A DNA stretch of 64,000 nucleotides from Companilactobacillus formosensis (lineage in GTDB: Bacteria; Bacillota; Bacilli; Lactobacillales; Lactobacillaceae): contig NZ_BJDU01000003.1 in NCBI RefSeq assembly GCF_005405305.1, positions 202,624 through 266,623 on the forward strand, given 5' to 3'. The position numbers were made by a program, and so were the translations under genes. Below, in pieces: positions 8,041 through 18,447 of the stretch. The notes under the pieces were generated by a model. That model was not told the DNA's origin, ran no database searches, and was given only the letters and a program-made list of their open reading frames with translations. How positions within the stretch are numbered: position 1 is the first letter of the stretch; every line of letters begins with the position of its first letter.

Positions 8041-8748
8041 ATGACAAACGAAAAGTTACTTTACGAAGGAAAAGCTAAGAATGTGTATCAAGCTGAAAAT
8101 GAAGACGAAGTTTTGATGGTTTATAAAGACCAAGCGACTGCCTTCAATGGAAAGAAAAAAGAAATCCTACCCGGAAAGGGTGTTTTGAACTGTCAAATCT
8201 CAATGTTAGTTTTTGATTACTTAATTAAGAATGGCATTAAAACACATTTGGTTAAAAATCTCTCGGACCATGAGCAACTAGTTAAAAAAACAAATGTCTT
8301 TCCCTTAGAAGTAGTTTTAAGAAATATCACTTCCGGTTCTTTAGTCAGAAAATTCCAAATTGAAGAAGGTCAAAAATTATCGACTCCAATTATCGAATTT
8401 TATTATAAGAGCGATGCATTAGATGATCCTTTTATCAATGAATCACAGATTCATGCTTTAGGGATTGCCGACAATGCAGAAATCGAAGTTATTAAAGAAC
8501 AAGCTTTAAAAATTAATCAATTATTGATTCCTTTCTTTGCTAAAGCTGACTTTGATTTAGTTGATTTCAAACTTGAATTTGGTAAATACAATGGTCAAAT
8601 CATTTTGGTAGATGAATTTTCACCTGATAATTGCCGTCTATGGGATAAAACTAGTCACCATTCAATGGACAAAGATGTCTTTCGTAAGCACGAAGGCGAT
8701 TTAGTTGAAACATATCACGACGTCTTGCAACGACTACAAGATAAATAG
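8041..8748 (+). CDS. purC: SAICAR synthetase
   Basis: PurC joins CAIR and aspartate with ATP to make SAICAR. The 235-residue protein starts MTNEKLLYEGKAKNVY and has FPLEVVLRNITSGSLVRK and the signature VDEFSPDNCRLWD. ATG 8041 is two bases after the purK stop. The ribosome site is weak, so translation is probably coupled to purK; an in-frame TTG at 8026 has no better context. Confidence 0.94.
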   Translation: MTNEKLLYEGKAKNVYQAENEDEVLMVYKDQATAFNGKKKEILPGKGVLNCQISMLVFDYLIKNGIKTHLVKNLSDHEQLVKKTNVFPLEVVLRNITSGSLVRKFQIEEGQKLSTPIIEFYYKSDALDDPFINESQIHALGIADNAEIEVIKEQALKINQLLIPFFAKADFDLVDFKLEFGKYNGQIILVDEFSPDNCRLWDKTSHHSMDKDVFRKHEGDLVETYHDVLQRLQDK

Positions 8749-8758
8749 GAGAGAAACC

Positions 8759-9007
8759 ATGAAATTAGTTAAAGTTTACGTTACTTTGAAAGATTCCGTT
8801 TTAGATGCACAAGGAGAAGCTATCAAGTCCGCTATTAATACGATGGGTTATGACAAAATATCTGACGTTCACATGGGTAAATACTTTGAATTGAAATTTG
8901 CCAATGATTATCAAGAATTAGAAAACGATGTCGACAAAATTTGTGATGATCTTTTAGCAAATCCTAATATTGAAACTTACCGTTATGAAATTACGGAGGC
9001 TGAATAA
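8759..9007 (+). CDS. purS: FGAM synthase subunit PurS
   Basis: This 82-residue protein bridges PurQ and PurL in the three-part FGAM synthase of Firmicutes and may channel ammonia. It begins MKLVKVYVTLKDSVLDAQG and has the typical alternating beta-alpha pattern. ATG 8759 lies eight bases after AGGAG, which overlaps the purC stop. The stop is immediately followed by the purQ start. Confidence 0.93.
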   Translation: MKLVKVYVTLKDSVLDAQGEAIKSAINTMGYDKISDVHMGKYFELKFANDYQELENDVDKICDDLLANPNIETYRYEITEAE

Positions 9008-9682
9008 ATGAAATTTGCAGTGGTGAATTTCCCTGGTTCCAATTGTGATATGGATCTCTTCTATGCAATCCGTGATGGCATCAAGCAAACAGTCGAATTA
9101 GTCGATTATCGAGCTACATCCTTGAATGGATTTGATGGTGTTTTGATTCCTGGTGGTTTTTCATACGGCGACTATTTACGCAGTGGAGCCATTGCTGTGC
9201 ACGCACCAATTGTTAAGGAAATTATTCGTTTTGCTAATGAAGGTAAAATCGTTTTGGGAATTTGCAATGGCTTTCAAATTTTAACCGAATTAGGTTTGTT
9301 GCCGGGAGCCTTGATTCAAAATGAGAAGAGTCGTTTTATTTGTGAGACCGTCGATCTTGAAGTTGAGAATAATCAGACCATTTTCACAAGTCACTATCAA
9401 CGAAAAGAAGTGATCAAAGTTCCAGTTGCCCACGGTGAGGGACGTTATTACTGTGATGAAGCAACCTTGCAAGAATTAAAAGAGAACCATCAAATCATTT
9501 TTAAGTATAAAGAAAATATCAATGGCAGCGTGGATCAAATTGCTGGTATTGCCAACAAAGAAAAGAATGTATTGGGAATGATGCCTCATCCAGAAAGAGC
9601 AATTGAAGAAATCCTTGGTTCTGATGATGGTTTGAAATTGTTCCAATCGTTAATCAATCCAGAAGTAAAGGTGAATGACTAA
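9008..9682 (+). CDS. purQ: FGAM synthase glutaminase subunit PurQ
   Basis: PurQ frees ammonia from glutamine for FGAM synthesis. The 224-residue class I glutaminase domain shows [11 protein letters not shown], the nucleophilic Cys in [10 protein letters not shown], and the His/Glu end of the triad in [11 protein letters not shown]. It directly abuts purS and overlaps purL by one base (TAATG). It acts as a complex with PurS and PurL. Confidence 0.95.
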   Translation: MKFAVVNFPGSNCDMDLFYAIRDGIKQTVELVDYRATSLNGFDGVLIPGGFSYGDYLRSGAIAVHAPIVKEIIRFANEGKIVLGICNGFQILTELGLLPGALIQNEKSRFICETVDLEVENNQTIFTSHYQRKEVIKVPVAHGEGRYYCDEATLQELKENHQIIFKYKENINGSVDQIAGIANKEKNVLGMMPHPERAIEEILGSDDGLKLFQSLINPEVKVND

Positions 9683-11892
9683 TGACTGAACCTACTGCAA
9701 AACAAATTAAAGATGAAAAGATTTATCAACAATGGGGATTAACTGACGAAGAGTATAACTTGATCAGTGAAAAGATTTTACATCGTCTGCCTAATTACAC
9801 AGAAGCAGGACTTTATTCCGTAATGTGGAGTGAACATTGTTCCTACAAAAATTCCAAAAAAGTTCTTCGTAAAATGCCTAATCACAGTGATCGTGTTTTG
9901 GCAGGTCCAGGTGAAGATGCCGGTATTTTAGATATTGGTGATAATCAAGCTGTAGTTTTCAAAGCTGAAAGTCACAATCATCCGTCAGCAGTTGAACCTT
10001 ATCAAGGTGCTGCGACCGGTGTTGGTGGAATCATTAGAGATATTTTCTCAATGGGTGCTCAACCAATTGCTTTGATGAATAGTTTGAAATTTGGACCATT
10101 AAAAGATGGCAAAACTAAGCATTTAGTAAACGAAGTTGTTGCTGGTATTGGTGGTTACGGAAATTGTATTGGTTTGCCAACTATTGGTGGGGAAATTTCT
10201 TTTGAATACTGTTACGAACACAATCCATTGGTTAATGCAATGTGTATCGGTTTGTTGAATAACACTGATTTTAAGCATGGTACTGCTAGTGGCGATAAGA
10301 ATTTGATCGTTTATGTTGGTGCTAAGACTGGTCGTGACGGAATTCACGGGGCAACTTTTGCTTCAGATGAATTTACCGATACGAAGAACAAGCAACGTTC
10401 AGCTGTTCAAGTCGGTAATCCTTTTATTGAGAAGCTATTGATGGATGCTTGTGTTGAAATTATCGAACAACATTCCAATTGGATTTTAGGTATTCAAGAT
10501 ATGGGTGCGGCTGGATTAGTTTCTTCAACTGCTGAAATGGCTTCTAAGGCAGGATCTGGTTTGAAATTGAATCTAGATCGTGTGCCTCAACGAGAAACTG
10601 GTATGACAGCTTACGAAATGATGCTATCAGAATCTCAAGAACGAATGGTTTTGTGCGTAAAGCCGGAATTCATCGACGACGTATTGATGTTCTTTAGACA
10701 TTTTGAGTTGGATGCAGTTGTTATTGGTGAAGTAACTAATGATAAGCAATATCGTATTTATCATCACGATGAATTGGTAACTGATATTCCTGTTGATAGT
10801 TTGACTGAAGATGTACCAGAATATGATCGAGTTGAAAAGCAACCACAAAGAATGGTCGATGATAAAGATTTCCATTTTGAACCAACGATTTCTTCATTGA
10901 AAGAAACTTGGTTGGATATGTTACAACGACCTAATATTGCTAGCAAAAAATATTTCTATCAAACTTATGATTCTCAAGTTAAGGCTAATACTTTGGTACG
11001 TCCGGGTAGTGATGCTGGTGTAGTTAGAATTCGAGGAACAAAAAAAGCCATCGCAGTAACGAACGATAGCAATTCAAAATATGTTTACTTAAATCCTTTT
11101 GTTGGTGGACAAATAGCTGTCATGGAAGCAGCTAGAAATATCGTCGCTAGCGGTGGTCTACCAATCGGTATTACTGACTGTTTGAATTACGGTAATCCCG
11201 AAGATCCAGAAGCTTTTTATGAACTGGATAAGAGTGTTGAAGGAATTGCCAGTGCCTGTGAGATTGTTGATACACCAGTTATTTCTGGTAATGTTTCACT
11301 TTATAACGAATATAACGAAGTAGCCATTTATCCTAGCCCAATGGTAGGGATGGTTGGTTTGATCGATGATGTTAAAAAGGTCACTACGAGTGATTTCAAG
11401 CACAGCCAGGATTTAATTTATGTGTTGGGTCAAACTAAAGATGACTTCAATGGTTCAGAAATTCAAATGGCACAGATGAAGCAACTAAAAGGTGACTTAA
11501 GACCATTAGATTTAAACCAAGAAAAATTGCATCAAGATTTGATCAGACAAGCTATCAATCAAGGGTTATTAAAGAGTTGTCATGACCTTTCAGAAGGTGG
11601 TTTGGCAGTTGCCTTATCAGAATCAGCCTTTCAAAATGATCTTGGTTTTGAAATTGAAACTAAATCAACTTCTCAACAAATGTTCTCAGAAACTCAATCA
11701 CGATTTTTAGTGACGGTAGCACCAAAGGATCAAAGAGCTTTCGAAAATCTTGTACAAAGAGATTTTGAATTATTAGGTTTTGTTAGTTCCCAAAATATTT
11801 TCAAAATTACTACAGCTGATGAAACAATCCAAATTGATGGACAAACAGCTAAGAGTAGTTGGAAAGAGGCGATTGCGTGCTTAATGAAGTAA
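9682..11892 (+). CDS. purL: FGAM synthase large subunit PurL
   Basis: PurL is the ATP-dependent synthase that converts FGAR to FGAM with ammonia from PurQ. At 736 residues it is the small type that needs PurS and PurQ. Conserved stretches include MWSEHCSYKNSKK, GPGEDAGILDIGD, KAESHNHPSAVEPYQGAATG and GNVSLYNE. Two AIRS-like halves are visible, the second starting near residue 440 (RPGSDAGVVRIRG). The 3' end overlaps purF by 16 bases. Confidence 0.96.
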   Translation: MTEPTAKQIKDEKIYQQWGLTDEEYNLISEKILHRLPNYTEAGLYSVMWSEHCSYKNSKKVLRKMPNHSDRVLAGPGEDAGILDIGDNQAVVFKAESHNHPSAVEPYQGAATGVGGIIRDIFSMGAQPIALMNSLKFGPLKDGKTKHLVNEVVAGIGGYGNCIGLPTIGGEISFEYCYEHNPLVNAMCIGLLNNTDFKHGTASGDKNLIVYVGAKTGRDGIHGATFASDEFTDTKNKQRSAVQVGNPFIEKLLMDACVEIIEQHSNWILGIQDMGAAGLVSSTAEMASKAGSGLKLNLDRVPQRETGMTAYEMMLSESQERMVLCVKPEFIDDVLMFFRHFELDAVVIGEVTNDKQYRIYHHDELVTDIPVDSLTEDVPEYDRVEKQPQRMVDDKDFHFEPTISSLKETWLDMLQRPNIASKKYFYQTYDSQVKANTLVRPGSDAGVVRIRGTKKAIAVTNDSNSKYVYLNPFVGGQIAVMEAARNIVASGGLPIGITDCLNYGNPEDPEAFYELDKSVEGIASACEIVDTPVISGNVSLYNEYNEVAIYPSPMVGMVGLIDDVKKVTTSDFKHSQDLIYVLGQTKDDFNGSEIQMAQMKQLKGDLRPLDLNQEKLHQDLIRQAINQGLLKSCHDLSEGGLAVALSESAFQNDLGFEIETKSTSQQMFSETQSRFLVTVAPKDQRAFENLVQRDFELLGFVSSQNIFKITTADETIQIDGQTAKSSWKEAIACLMK

Positions 11893-13283
11893 AGAGTTTG
11901 AATGAAGAATGTGGTGTATTTGGCGTCTGGGGTGCTGAAAATGCTAACTATCTAACTTATTTAGGATTACACAGTCTTCAACACCGTGGTCAAGAAGGTG
12001 CCGGAATCGTTGCCAACGACGGTAAAAGATTACGAACTTATCGTAATTTAGGATTGTTGACACAAGTTTTCTCTAAGCCAGAATTTCTCAACAGTTTAGT
12101 TGGTAATTCCGCAATCGGTCACGTTCGTTATTCAACAGCTGGTGAGAACAAAATTGAAAACGTTCAACCACTACTGTTTGATTTTACTGATAGCCAAATT
12201 GCCTTAGCACATAACGGTAACTTGACGAATGCCATCACATTGAAGAAAGAATTAGAAGCAAAAGGTCATATTTTCAAATCTAGTTCTGATTCAGAAGTTT
12301 TGGTACATCTGATCAAAGTGTCTAATGCACCAACTTTACACGAAAAAATTATTGAAGCACTCAACAAGATTCAAGGTGGATTTGCTTATCTGTTATTGAC
12401 GAAAGATTCTTTGATCGTAGCTCTTGATTCACATGGATTTAGACCTTTGTCGATTGGTAAATTACCTAATGGAGGTTTTGTAGTAGCCAGTGAAACTTGT
12501 GCTTTGGATGCTGTTGGCGCAACTTTAGTACGTGACGTTAAGCCAGGGGAATTGATTACTATCTCAGATTCTGGTATGGAAATTGATCAATGGACTAAAA
12601 AGACTCAATTAGCTATTTGTTCGATGGAATTCATCTATTTTGCTCGACCAGACTCAGATATTTTAGGAATCAACGTTCATTCAGCCAGAAAACGTATGGG
12701 TGCTAATCTTGCCAAAGAAGCTCCTGCTGACGGCGATATCGTCGTGGGTGTTCCTAATTCTTCTTTATCCGCAGCAAGTGGCTATGCTGAAGAAATCGGC
12801 TTGCCATACGAAATGGGCTTGATCAAGAACCAATATATGGGCCGTGAGTTTATTCAACCAACGAAAGAATTGCGTGAAAAGAGTGTTCGCCAAAAATTGG
12901 CTGCTGTCAAAGGAGTTGTTCGTGGCAAACGGGTGATTTTAGTCGATGATTCAATCGTTCGGGGAACTACTTGTGCTTATATCGTGCAATTGTTACGTGA
13001 TGCTGGTGCAGTTGAAGTCCATCTAAGAATTGCATCACCACGTTTCATGCATCCTTGTTTTTATGGTATCGACATTCAAGAAAAGAGCGAGTTGATCGCT
13101 GCTCACAAGTCGATTCCTGAAATGAACCAAATGTTTGGTTCCGATTCATTGAAATTTCTCAGTGAAGATGGCTTGATCAAAGCAATTGGCTTAAATGCAG
13201 ATGCACCATATTCTGGTTTGGATATGTCATATTTTAATGGTGATTATCCAACATATCTCTACGATTACGAATCCAAAAAATAA
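11877..13283 (+). CDS. purF: amidophosphoribosyltransferase
   Basis: PurF makes phosphoribosylamine from PRPP and glutamine, the committed step. From GTG 11877 the protein is LNEVKSLNEECGVFGVWG; Cys-11 would be exposed by removing a ten-residue propeptide to act as the N-terminal nucleophile. The PRPP site reads VILVDDSIVRGTT. SMEFIYFARPDS and cysteine residues near the C-terminus resemble the iron-sulfur type. GTG 11877 is chosen over TTG 11859 because AGAGG lies seven bases ahead. Length is 468 residues. Confidence 0.94.
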   Translation: MLNEVKSLNEECGVFGVWGAENANYLTYLGLHSLQHRGQEGAGIVANDGKRLRTYRNLGLLTQVFSKPEFLNSLVGNSAIGHVRYSTAGENKIENVQPLLFDFTDSQIALAHNGNLTNAITLKKELEAKGHIFKSSSDSEVLVHLIKVSNAPTLHEKIIEALNKIQGGFAYLLLTKDSLIVALDSHGFRPLSIGKLPNGGFVVASETCALDAVGATLVRDVKPGELITISDSGMEIDQWTKKTQLAICSMEFIYFARPDSDILGINVHSARKRMGANLAKEAPADGDIVVGVPNSSLSAASGYAEEIGLPYEMGLIKNQYMGREFIQPTKELREKSVRQKLAAVKGVVRGKRVILVDDSIVRGTTCAYIVQLLRDAGAVEVHLRIASPRFMHPCFYGIDIQEKSELIAAHKSIPEMNQMFGSDSLKFLSEDGLIKAIGLNADAPYSGLDMSYFNGDYPTYLYDYESKK

Positions 13284-13295
13284 GGAGGCATCAAG

Positions 13296-14321
13296 ATGTC
13301 TAATCCCTATCAAGATGCGGGTGTTGATATTCAATCAGGCTATAAGATTTCTAAGTTTGTTAAACAAAACACTCACAATAAAAATATCGGCAATTTTGGC
13401 GGTGTTTACGAGATTCCAGAAGGCTTTAAGCATCCAGTATTGGTTTCTAGCGATGATGGTGTTGGGACTAAATTGTTATTGACGAATGAAGCCAAGAAGT
13501 GGGATACGATCGGTATTGATTTAGTGGCAATGTGTGTCAACGATATTTTGTCACAAGGCGCCATTCCTCAGTATTTCTTAGATTATATTTCAACTGGCAA
13601 AATTGATCACAAAGTCGAAGAAATCCTTAAAGGAGTAATTGACGGCTGTAACCAAGCAAATGCTGCTTTGATCGGTGGCGAAACGGCTGAAATGCCAGGT
13701 GTTTATAGCGAAAAAGATTATGACTTAGCGGGATTTTCAGTCGGTATCTGTGAAAAAGACGATTTGTTGCAAAAAGAAAATCTAAAAGCTGGCGATGTTT
13801 TGATTGGTATTACTTCTAGCGGTATTCATTCCAATGGCTATTCGCTCGTTCGAAAGATTTTCTTCCAAGATCACAATTTTTCAATCGATGATGTGTTGCC
13901 AGAAGCTTCTGGAAAGACCCTAGGAGAATTGTTATTAACACCAACGAAGATTTATGTTGAAGATGTTGTTCCACTATTAGAAGAACGTCTGATTAAAGGT
14001 ATCAGTCATATTACTGGCGGCGGATTTTTTGAAAATATTCCGCGAATGTTGCCCGATGACTTAGCAGCGTCGATCAATGTCGATATTTGGCCAAAATTGC
14101 CTATTTTTGATATTTTGCAAAAGTATGGACAGCTAGGATTAAATGATATGTATAACATTTTCAATATGGGCATTGGGATGGTCATTGCTGTCAATCCGGC
14201 TCGAGAAATCGAAGTGTTGGAATTATTGAATGAAACTAAAACTAATGCTTATACAATTGGTGAATTAATTCCAAGAGAATCCCAAAGTCTGATTTTGAAA
14301 GGAGATAAGCTATGCGAGTAG
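13296..14321 (+). CDS. purM: AIR synthetase (phosphoribosylformylglycinamidine cyclo-ligase)
   Basis: PurM closes FGAM to AIR using ATP. The 341-residue protein has YQDAGVDIQSGYK, VLVSSDDGVGTKL, ALIGGETAEMPGVY and ISHITGGGFFENIPR, all standard for the family. A TAAGGAGG ribosome site follows the purF stop by a few bases. It overlaps purN by ten bases. Confidence 0.96.
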   Translation: MSNPYQDAGVDIQSGYKISKFVKQNTHNKNIGNFGGVYEIPEGFKHPVLVSSDDGVGTKLLLTNEAKKWDTIGIDLVAMCVNDILSQGAIPQYFLDYISTGKIDHKVEEILKGVIDGCNQANAALIGGETAEMPGVYSEKDYDLAGFSVGICEKDDLLQKENLKAGDVLIGITSSGIHSNGYSLVRKIFFQDHNFSIDDVLPEASGKTLGELLLTPTKIYVEDVVPLLEERLIKGISHITGGGFFENIPRMLPDDLAASINVDIWPKLPIFDILQKYGQLGLNDMYNIFNMGIGMVIAVNPAREIEVLELLNETKTNAYTIGELIPRESQSLILKGDKLCE

Positions 14322-14893
14322 CCGTCTTTGCCTCCGGTAGTGGTAGCAATTTTGAGGCCATTGCCAAATCGGATGAGTTAAAGAATTTAGGTTTAGAAAT
14401 TGAAATCTTAGTTTGCGATCAACCAAAAGCTCACGTTTTAAAGCGAGCAAAGAAGTATCACATTCCTGTGTTCGTTAATCAATTGGCTGATTATCCTGAT
14501 CGTAGTACTTATGAACAAGCAATTATCGATAAATTAAAACCATTGAAAATCGAATACATCTTATTAGCGGGCTATATGAAAGTTGTGACACCAACTTTAT
14601 TAGCAGCTTATCCTAATCACATTATCAACATTCATCCATCATTGTTACCGAAGTTTTCAGGACTCGAAGCAATTGAAAGAGCCTATCAATCAGGAGATGA
14701 GGTAACTGGTGTAACGATTCATTATATTGATGAAGGGGTCGATACGGGACCAGTCATCAAGCAGTGCAAAGTTGTTCGTTTAAGAAATGATACTGAAGCC
14801 AGTTTAGAAGCAAGAATTCATCAAACTGAGCATCAGATGTATCGCCAAGTAATTCTTGATTTATTAAATAAAAATAATGAGGTGGCCAAATAA
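14312..14893 (+). CDS. purN: GAR transformylase (phosphoribosylglycinamide formyltransferase 1)
   Basis: PurN uses 10-formyltetrahydrofolate to formylate GAR. The 193-residue protein begins [17 protein letters not shown]. It has [10 protein letters not shown] and the catalytic core [14 protein letters not shown] (Asn and His), and the downstream aspartate in VDTGPVI. Its start lies inside the end of purM, behind AAAGGAG, and its stop overlaps the purH start by one base. Confidence 0.95.
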   Translation: MRVAVFASGSGSNFEAIAKSDELKNLGLEIEILVCDQPKAHVLKRAKKYHIPVFVNQLADYPDRSTYEQAIIDKLKPLKIEYILLAGYMKVVTPTLLAAYPNHIINIHPSLLPKFSGLEAIERAYQSGDEVTGVTIHYIDEGVDTGPVIKQCKVVRLRNDTEASLEARIHQTEHQMYRQVILDLLNKNNEVAK

Positions 14894-16434
14894 TGAAGAG
14901 AGCTTTAATCAGTGTTTCAGATAAAACAGGTGTTGTTGAATTTGCTAAAGGTTTAATCGCTAATGATTTTGAAATTATTTCTACTGGTGGTACATACAAG
15001 AAACTCCAAGAAGCCGGCGTTAAAGTAACTGAAATTGATGAGGTAACTAAATTTCCAGAAATTCTTGATGGTCGTGTGAAGACATTGCATCCAGTCGTTC
15101 ATGCCGGATTATTAGCTAAACGTGATAATCCTGAACATATGAAGACGCTCGAAAAGCTCAATATTAATACAATTGATTTAGTTTGTGTCAATCTTTATCC
15201 ATTTAAAGAAACTATCTCAAAGGCTGATGTTACTCCAGCCCAAGCTATTGAACAGATCGATATCGGTGGTCCTTCAATGATTCGTTCTGCTTCTAAAAAT
15301 TTCAAGAGCGTTTACGTAGTTATTGACAATAAGGATTATGAAACTGTTCTTGAAAGCATTAAATCAGACGAAGATGATACTATTTTACGTCGCCGTTTAG
15401 CTGCTAAAGCTTTCCGCCATACAGCTCAATACGATAGTATTATTGCTCATTATTTGACTGATCTAAATAAGGATGAATTTCCAGATGTCGAAGTTCTAGG
15501 ATACGATTATCACCAAGAATTAAGATATGGTGAAAATTCTCATCAAAAGGCTGCTTTTTATCAAAGCGCTATGCCAAGTGAATATTCAATCGCTTCTGCA
15601 AAACAGCTTCATGGTAAGGAATTATCATTCAACAATATTAAGGATGCTGATGCTGCTTTAAGAATCGTAGCTGATTTTGACCAACCTTGTGTTGCTGCAT
15701 TAAAGCACATGAATCCTTGTGGTGTTGGAGTTGATGATGAATCAATTTACAAAGCATGGAGAAAAGCTTATACAGCAGATACAATGTCAATTTTCGGTGG
15801 TATCGTAGCGGTCAACCGCGAAGTTACGAAAGAAATTGCTGAAGAAATGCACAAGATTTTCTTGGAAATCGTAATTGCCCCTAGTTTCACACCAGAAGCC
15901 CTAGAAATTCTAGAAGCTAAGAAGAACATTCGTCTCTTGACACTTGATTTTTCTAAGTCAAAAGCTGCTGACAAATATGACTACGTGTCTGTCATGGGTG
16001 GATTACTAGTTCAAGAACGTGATAGTACGGTTGATCAAATGGACGAATTTAAAGTCGTTACTAAGAAAGCCCCAACTGATGAAGAAATGAAGGCTTTACT
16101 GTTTGGTCAACAAATTGTTAAACATGTTAAGAGTAATGCTATCGTTATCTCAACAACTGATAAGACACTTGGAATTGGTGCCGGTCAAATGAATCGTATT
16201 GGTTCAGTTAAGATTGCGGTTGAACAAGAGGAACAAGCTGATACACACACACCTTTAGTTATGGCTTCTGATGCTTTCTTCCCAATGGATGACTGTGTTC
16301 AATATGCGGCAGAACATAATATTACAGCTATCGTTCAACCAGGTGGTTCAATCAAAGATCAAGATTCAATCGACATGGCAAATGAACATGGTATTGCAAT
16401 GGTCTTCACAGGTAGAAGACACTTCAAACACTAG
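14893..16434 (+). CDS. purH: bifunctional AICAR transformylase / IMP cyclohydrolase
   Basis: PurH carries out the last two steps to IMP. Residues 1 to about 190 are the MGS-like cyclohydrolase domain ([41 protein letters not shown]). The rest is the formyltransferase, with [25 protein letters not shown] and GIGAGQMNR. Length is 513 residues, as usual. It starts at the TAATG overlap with purN. Confidence 0.97.
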   Translation: MKRALISVSDKTGVVEFAKGLIANDFEIISTGGTYKKLQEAGVKVTEIDEVTKFPEILDGRVKTLHPVVHAGLLAKRDNPEHMKTLEKLNINTIDLVCVNLYPFKETISKADVTPAQAIEQIDIGGPSMIRSASKNFKSVYVVIDNKDYETVLESIKSDEDDTILRRRLAAKAFRHTAQYDSIIAHYLTDLNKDEFPDVEVLGYDYHQELRYGENSHQKAAFYQSAMPSEYSIASAKQLHGKELSFNNIKDADAALRIVADFDQPCVAALKHMNPCGVGVDDESIYKAWRKAYTADTMSIFGGIVAVNREVTKEIAEEMHKIFLEIVIAPSFTPEALEILEAKKNIRLLTLDFSKSKAADKYDYVSVMGGLLVQERDSTVDQMDEFKVVTKKAPTDEEMKALLFGQQIVKHVKSNAIVISTTDKTLGIGAGQMNRIGSVKIAVEQEEQADTHTPLVMASDAFFPMDDCVQYAAEHNITAIVQPGGSIKDQDSIDMANEHGIAMVFTGRRHFKH

Positions 16435-16446
16435 AGAGGTTTTTTA

Positions 16447-17703
16447 ATGAAAATACTTGTTGTTGGTTCTGGTGCCAGAGAAGATGCTATTTGTAAGGCA
16501 TTATTGAAAAACGATAATAATACTGTTTTCTGCGCACCCGGAAATGATGGAATGAAATTATCAGGTATCAAAACAATTTCGATCAATGAAGATGAGTTTG
16601 ATCATTTAACTAATTTTGTTCAAACCAATGGTATCGACTATACGGTCGTTGGTCCGGAAGAACCTTTGGTAAATGGAATTGTTGATTTCTTTAAGGAACG
16701 TAAATTAAAAATTTTTGGACCTAACAAATTAGCTGCGCAAGTGGAAGGTTCCAAAACTTTCACTAAAAAAGTAATGGCTGATATTAATATTCCAACAGCT
16801 AAATATCGTGAATTTGCTGATTTAGAAAGTGCCGTGGAATATTTGACAGTTGAAGCAAGTTTTCCAACAGTTATCAAGGCTGATGGTTTAGCTGCTGGTA
16901 AAGGTGTTTATATTGTTCAGAGTTTAGACGATGCTTTGGAAGTAGTAAGTGAGTTATTAGATGGACATAAGTTCAATACTAAGCGAATAGTGATTGAAGA
17001 ATACCTAGAAGGTGAAGAATTTTCATTGATGGCATTTGTTGATCACAAGCGCTTTTATCCAATGCCTTTAGCTCAAGACTATAAGAAGATCTTTGAAGAT
17101 GACAAGGGTCCTAATACTGGCGGTATGGGTGCTGTTTGTCCCGTAAGTAATATCTCCGATGGCATCAAACAAGCAGCAATTGAACAAATCTTGAAGCCAT
17201 TTATCCATCAATTGTATCAAGAAGGTATCAAATACACTGGTATTTTATATGCTGGATTGATTTTGACTAAAGATGGTATCAAGGTAATTGAATTCAATGC
17301 TCGCTTTGGTGATCCGGAAACGGAAGTGGTTTTGCCACGATTGAAGTCTGATTTATCGGATATTTTTGTAAAGATTTTGGATCATAAAAAAATTACTGAA
17401 ATAAATTGGGAAACTAAGGGTCTTAATCTAGGTGTTTTTGCAGTCAGCCAAGGTTACCCACAAAAACCAATTTTTGGCAGTCTAGGCAAGATCGATGATT
17501 TCAAAAATTGTCCTTTGACAATCAATTATGCCGCTGTTCGCAAGCAAGATAATGAATTAATCAGTAATGGTGGACGTTTGTATTTAATGCAGACCCAAGC
17601 TGATTCATTGAGTCACGCCCAAGCCGATGTTTATCAGCATTTGCAACGTATGAATCAAGAAAATATTTTTTATCGCCGTGATATAGGTAAAAACTCCATA
17701 TAA
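16447..17703 (+). CDS. purD: GAR synthetase (phosphoribosylamine-glycine ligase)
   Basis: PurD is an ATP-grasp enzyme joining phosphoribosylamine and glycine. The 418-residue protein starts MKILVVGSGAREDAI, where the family usually has GGREHA. The ATP-grasp core VIKADGLAAGKGVYI, the loop GPNTGGMGAVCPV and the metal site VIEFNARFGDPETEVVLPR are intact. It is the last gene of the purine operon and is followed by a strong bidirectional terminator. purB, purA and gua genes are not in the window. Confidence 0.95.
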   Translation: MKILVVGSGAREDAICKALLKNDNNTVFCAPGNDGMKLSGIKTISINEDEFDHLTNFVQTNGIDYTVVGPEEPLVNGIVDFFKERKLKIFGPNKLAAQVEGSKTFTKKVMADINIPTAKYREFADLESAVEYLTVEASFPTVIKADGLAAGKGVYIVQSLDDALEVVSELLDGHKFNTKRIVIEEYLEGEEFSLMAFVDHKRFYPMPLAQDYKKIFEDDKGPNTGGMGAVCPVSNISDGIKQAAIEQILKPFIHQLYQEGIKYTGILYAGLILTKDGIKVIEFNARFGDPETEVVLPRLKSDLSDIFVKILDHKKITEINWETKGLNLGVFAVSQGYPQKPIFGSLGKIDDFKNCPLTINYAAVRKQDNELISNGGRLYLMQTQADSLSHAQADVYQHLQRMNQENIFYRRDIGKNSI

Positions 17704-17706
17704 ACG

Positions 17707-17745
17707 AAAAAGACGACAATTTCAATTTGAAATGTCGTCTTTTTT
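17707..17745. terminator. bidirectional terminator between purD and plsC
   Basis: AAAAGACGACA and TGTCGTCTTTTT form the outer stem, extended by TTTCAA/TTGAAA. An A-run before and a T-run after let it work in both directions for the convergent genes. Confidence 0.85.
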
Positions 17746-17755
17746 ATTTATATAA

Positions 17756-18385
17756 TTATTTGTGTTTCTTTTTTGGTGGGATATATTCAAAACTAGGATC
17801 GATTTCATTATCGATTTTATCCCAAGCTTTTTCCATGTCTTCATTAACTTGTTTAGTTTGTTTCTCATCTAATTTGGCTTTGAAGTCAAAGTCGATTTCC
17901 GGACCAACTCCAATGGTGATTCGTTGATGTTTCAAAAGTCCACCAAATGTTAATGGTCCTTGATAAACAAAGGGTACTAGTGGAGCTTTGGATAACTTGG
18001 CTATCAAAGAGGCACCACCTTTTAAGTCTTCCGAGTAACGAGTTCCAGAAGGAAACATTATCAAGACTTTGCCTTCTTTTTTCAAAGCTTTGACAGGTGT
18101 TTTGATAACTGAGGGTCCGGGATGTTCTCGATCAACTGGAAAGGCGTGAGCATGGACTAGAATGAATCTTAAAATAGGATTCTTGAAGAGTTCTTTTTTT
18201 GCCATAAAAGTTGCATCACGTGGCGAAATAACCAAAGCAAAGAAGATCGGTTCCCACCAAGTTCGATGCGGTGCTACTAGAATGTAGGGCTTATCAGGCA
18301 AGTTTTCTTTGCCAATAACGTGGTAACGCCCATTTAAGAGGAAGACTAGTCCTCTCACTAAAACACGAATTACTTTATAAAACAT
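17756..18385 (-). CDS. plsC: 1-acyl-sn-glycerol-3-phosphate acyltransferase (PlsC-like)
   Basis: This 209-residue membrane-associated acyltransferase probably makes phosphatidic acid from lysophosphatidic acid and acyl-ACP or acyl-CoA. An N-terminal hydrophobic segment is followed by motif I, APHRTWWEP, where the usual HX4D reads HX4E. Motif III is FPSGTRYSED, where the usual EGTR glutamate is Ser. Motif IV, PLVPFVYQG, is normal. A basic tail (IPPKKKHK) ends the protein. The two motif substitutions leave the exact activity less certain than the family call. Confidence 0.82.
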   Translation of the reverse strand: MFYKVIRVLVRGLVFLLNGRYHVIGKENLPDKPYILVAPHRTWWEPIFFALVISPRDATFMAKKELFKNPILRFILVHAHAFPVDREHPGPSVIKTPVKALKKEGKVLIMFPSGTRYSEDLKGGASLIAKLSKAPLVPFVYQGPLTFGGLLKHQRITIGVGPEIDFDFKAKLDEKQTKQVNEDMEKAWDKIDNEIDPSFEYIPPKKKHK

Positions 18386-18447
18386 AAAAATATCATTCTC
18401 CCAAAAATAATTTTCACTTATTTAAAATACCATAAAGCAGGTGTAAC

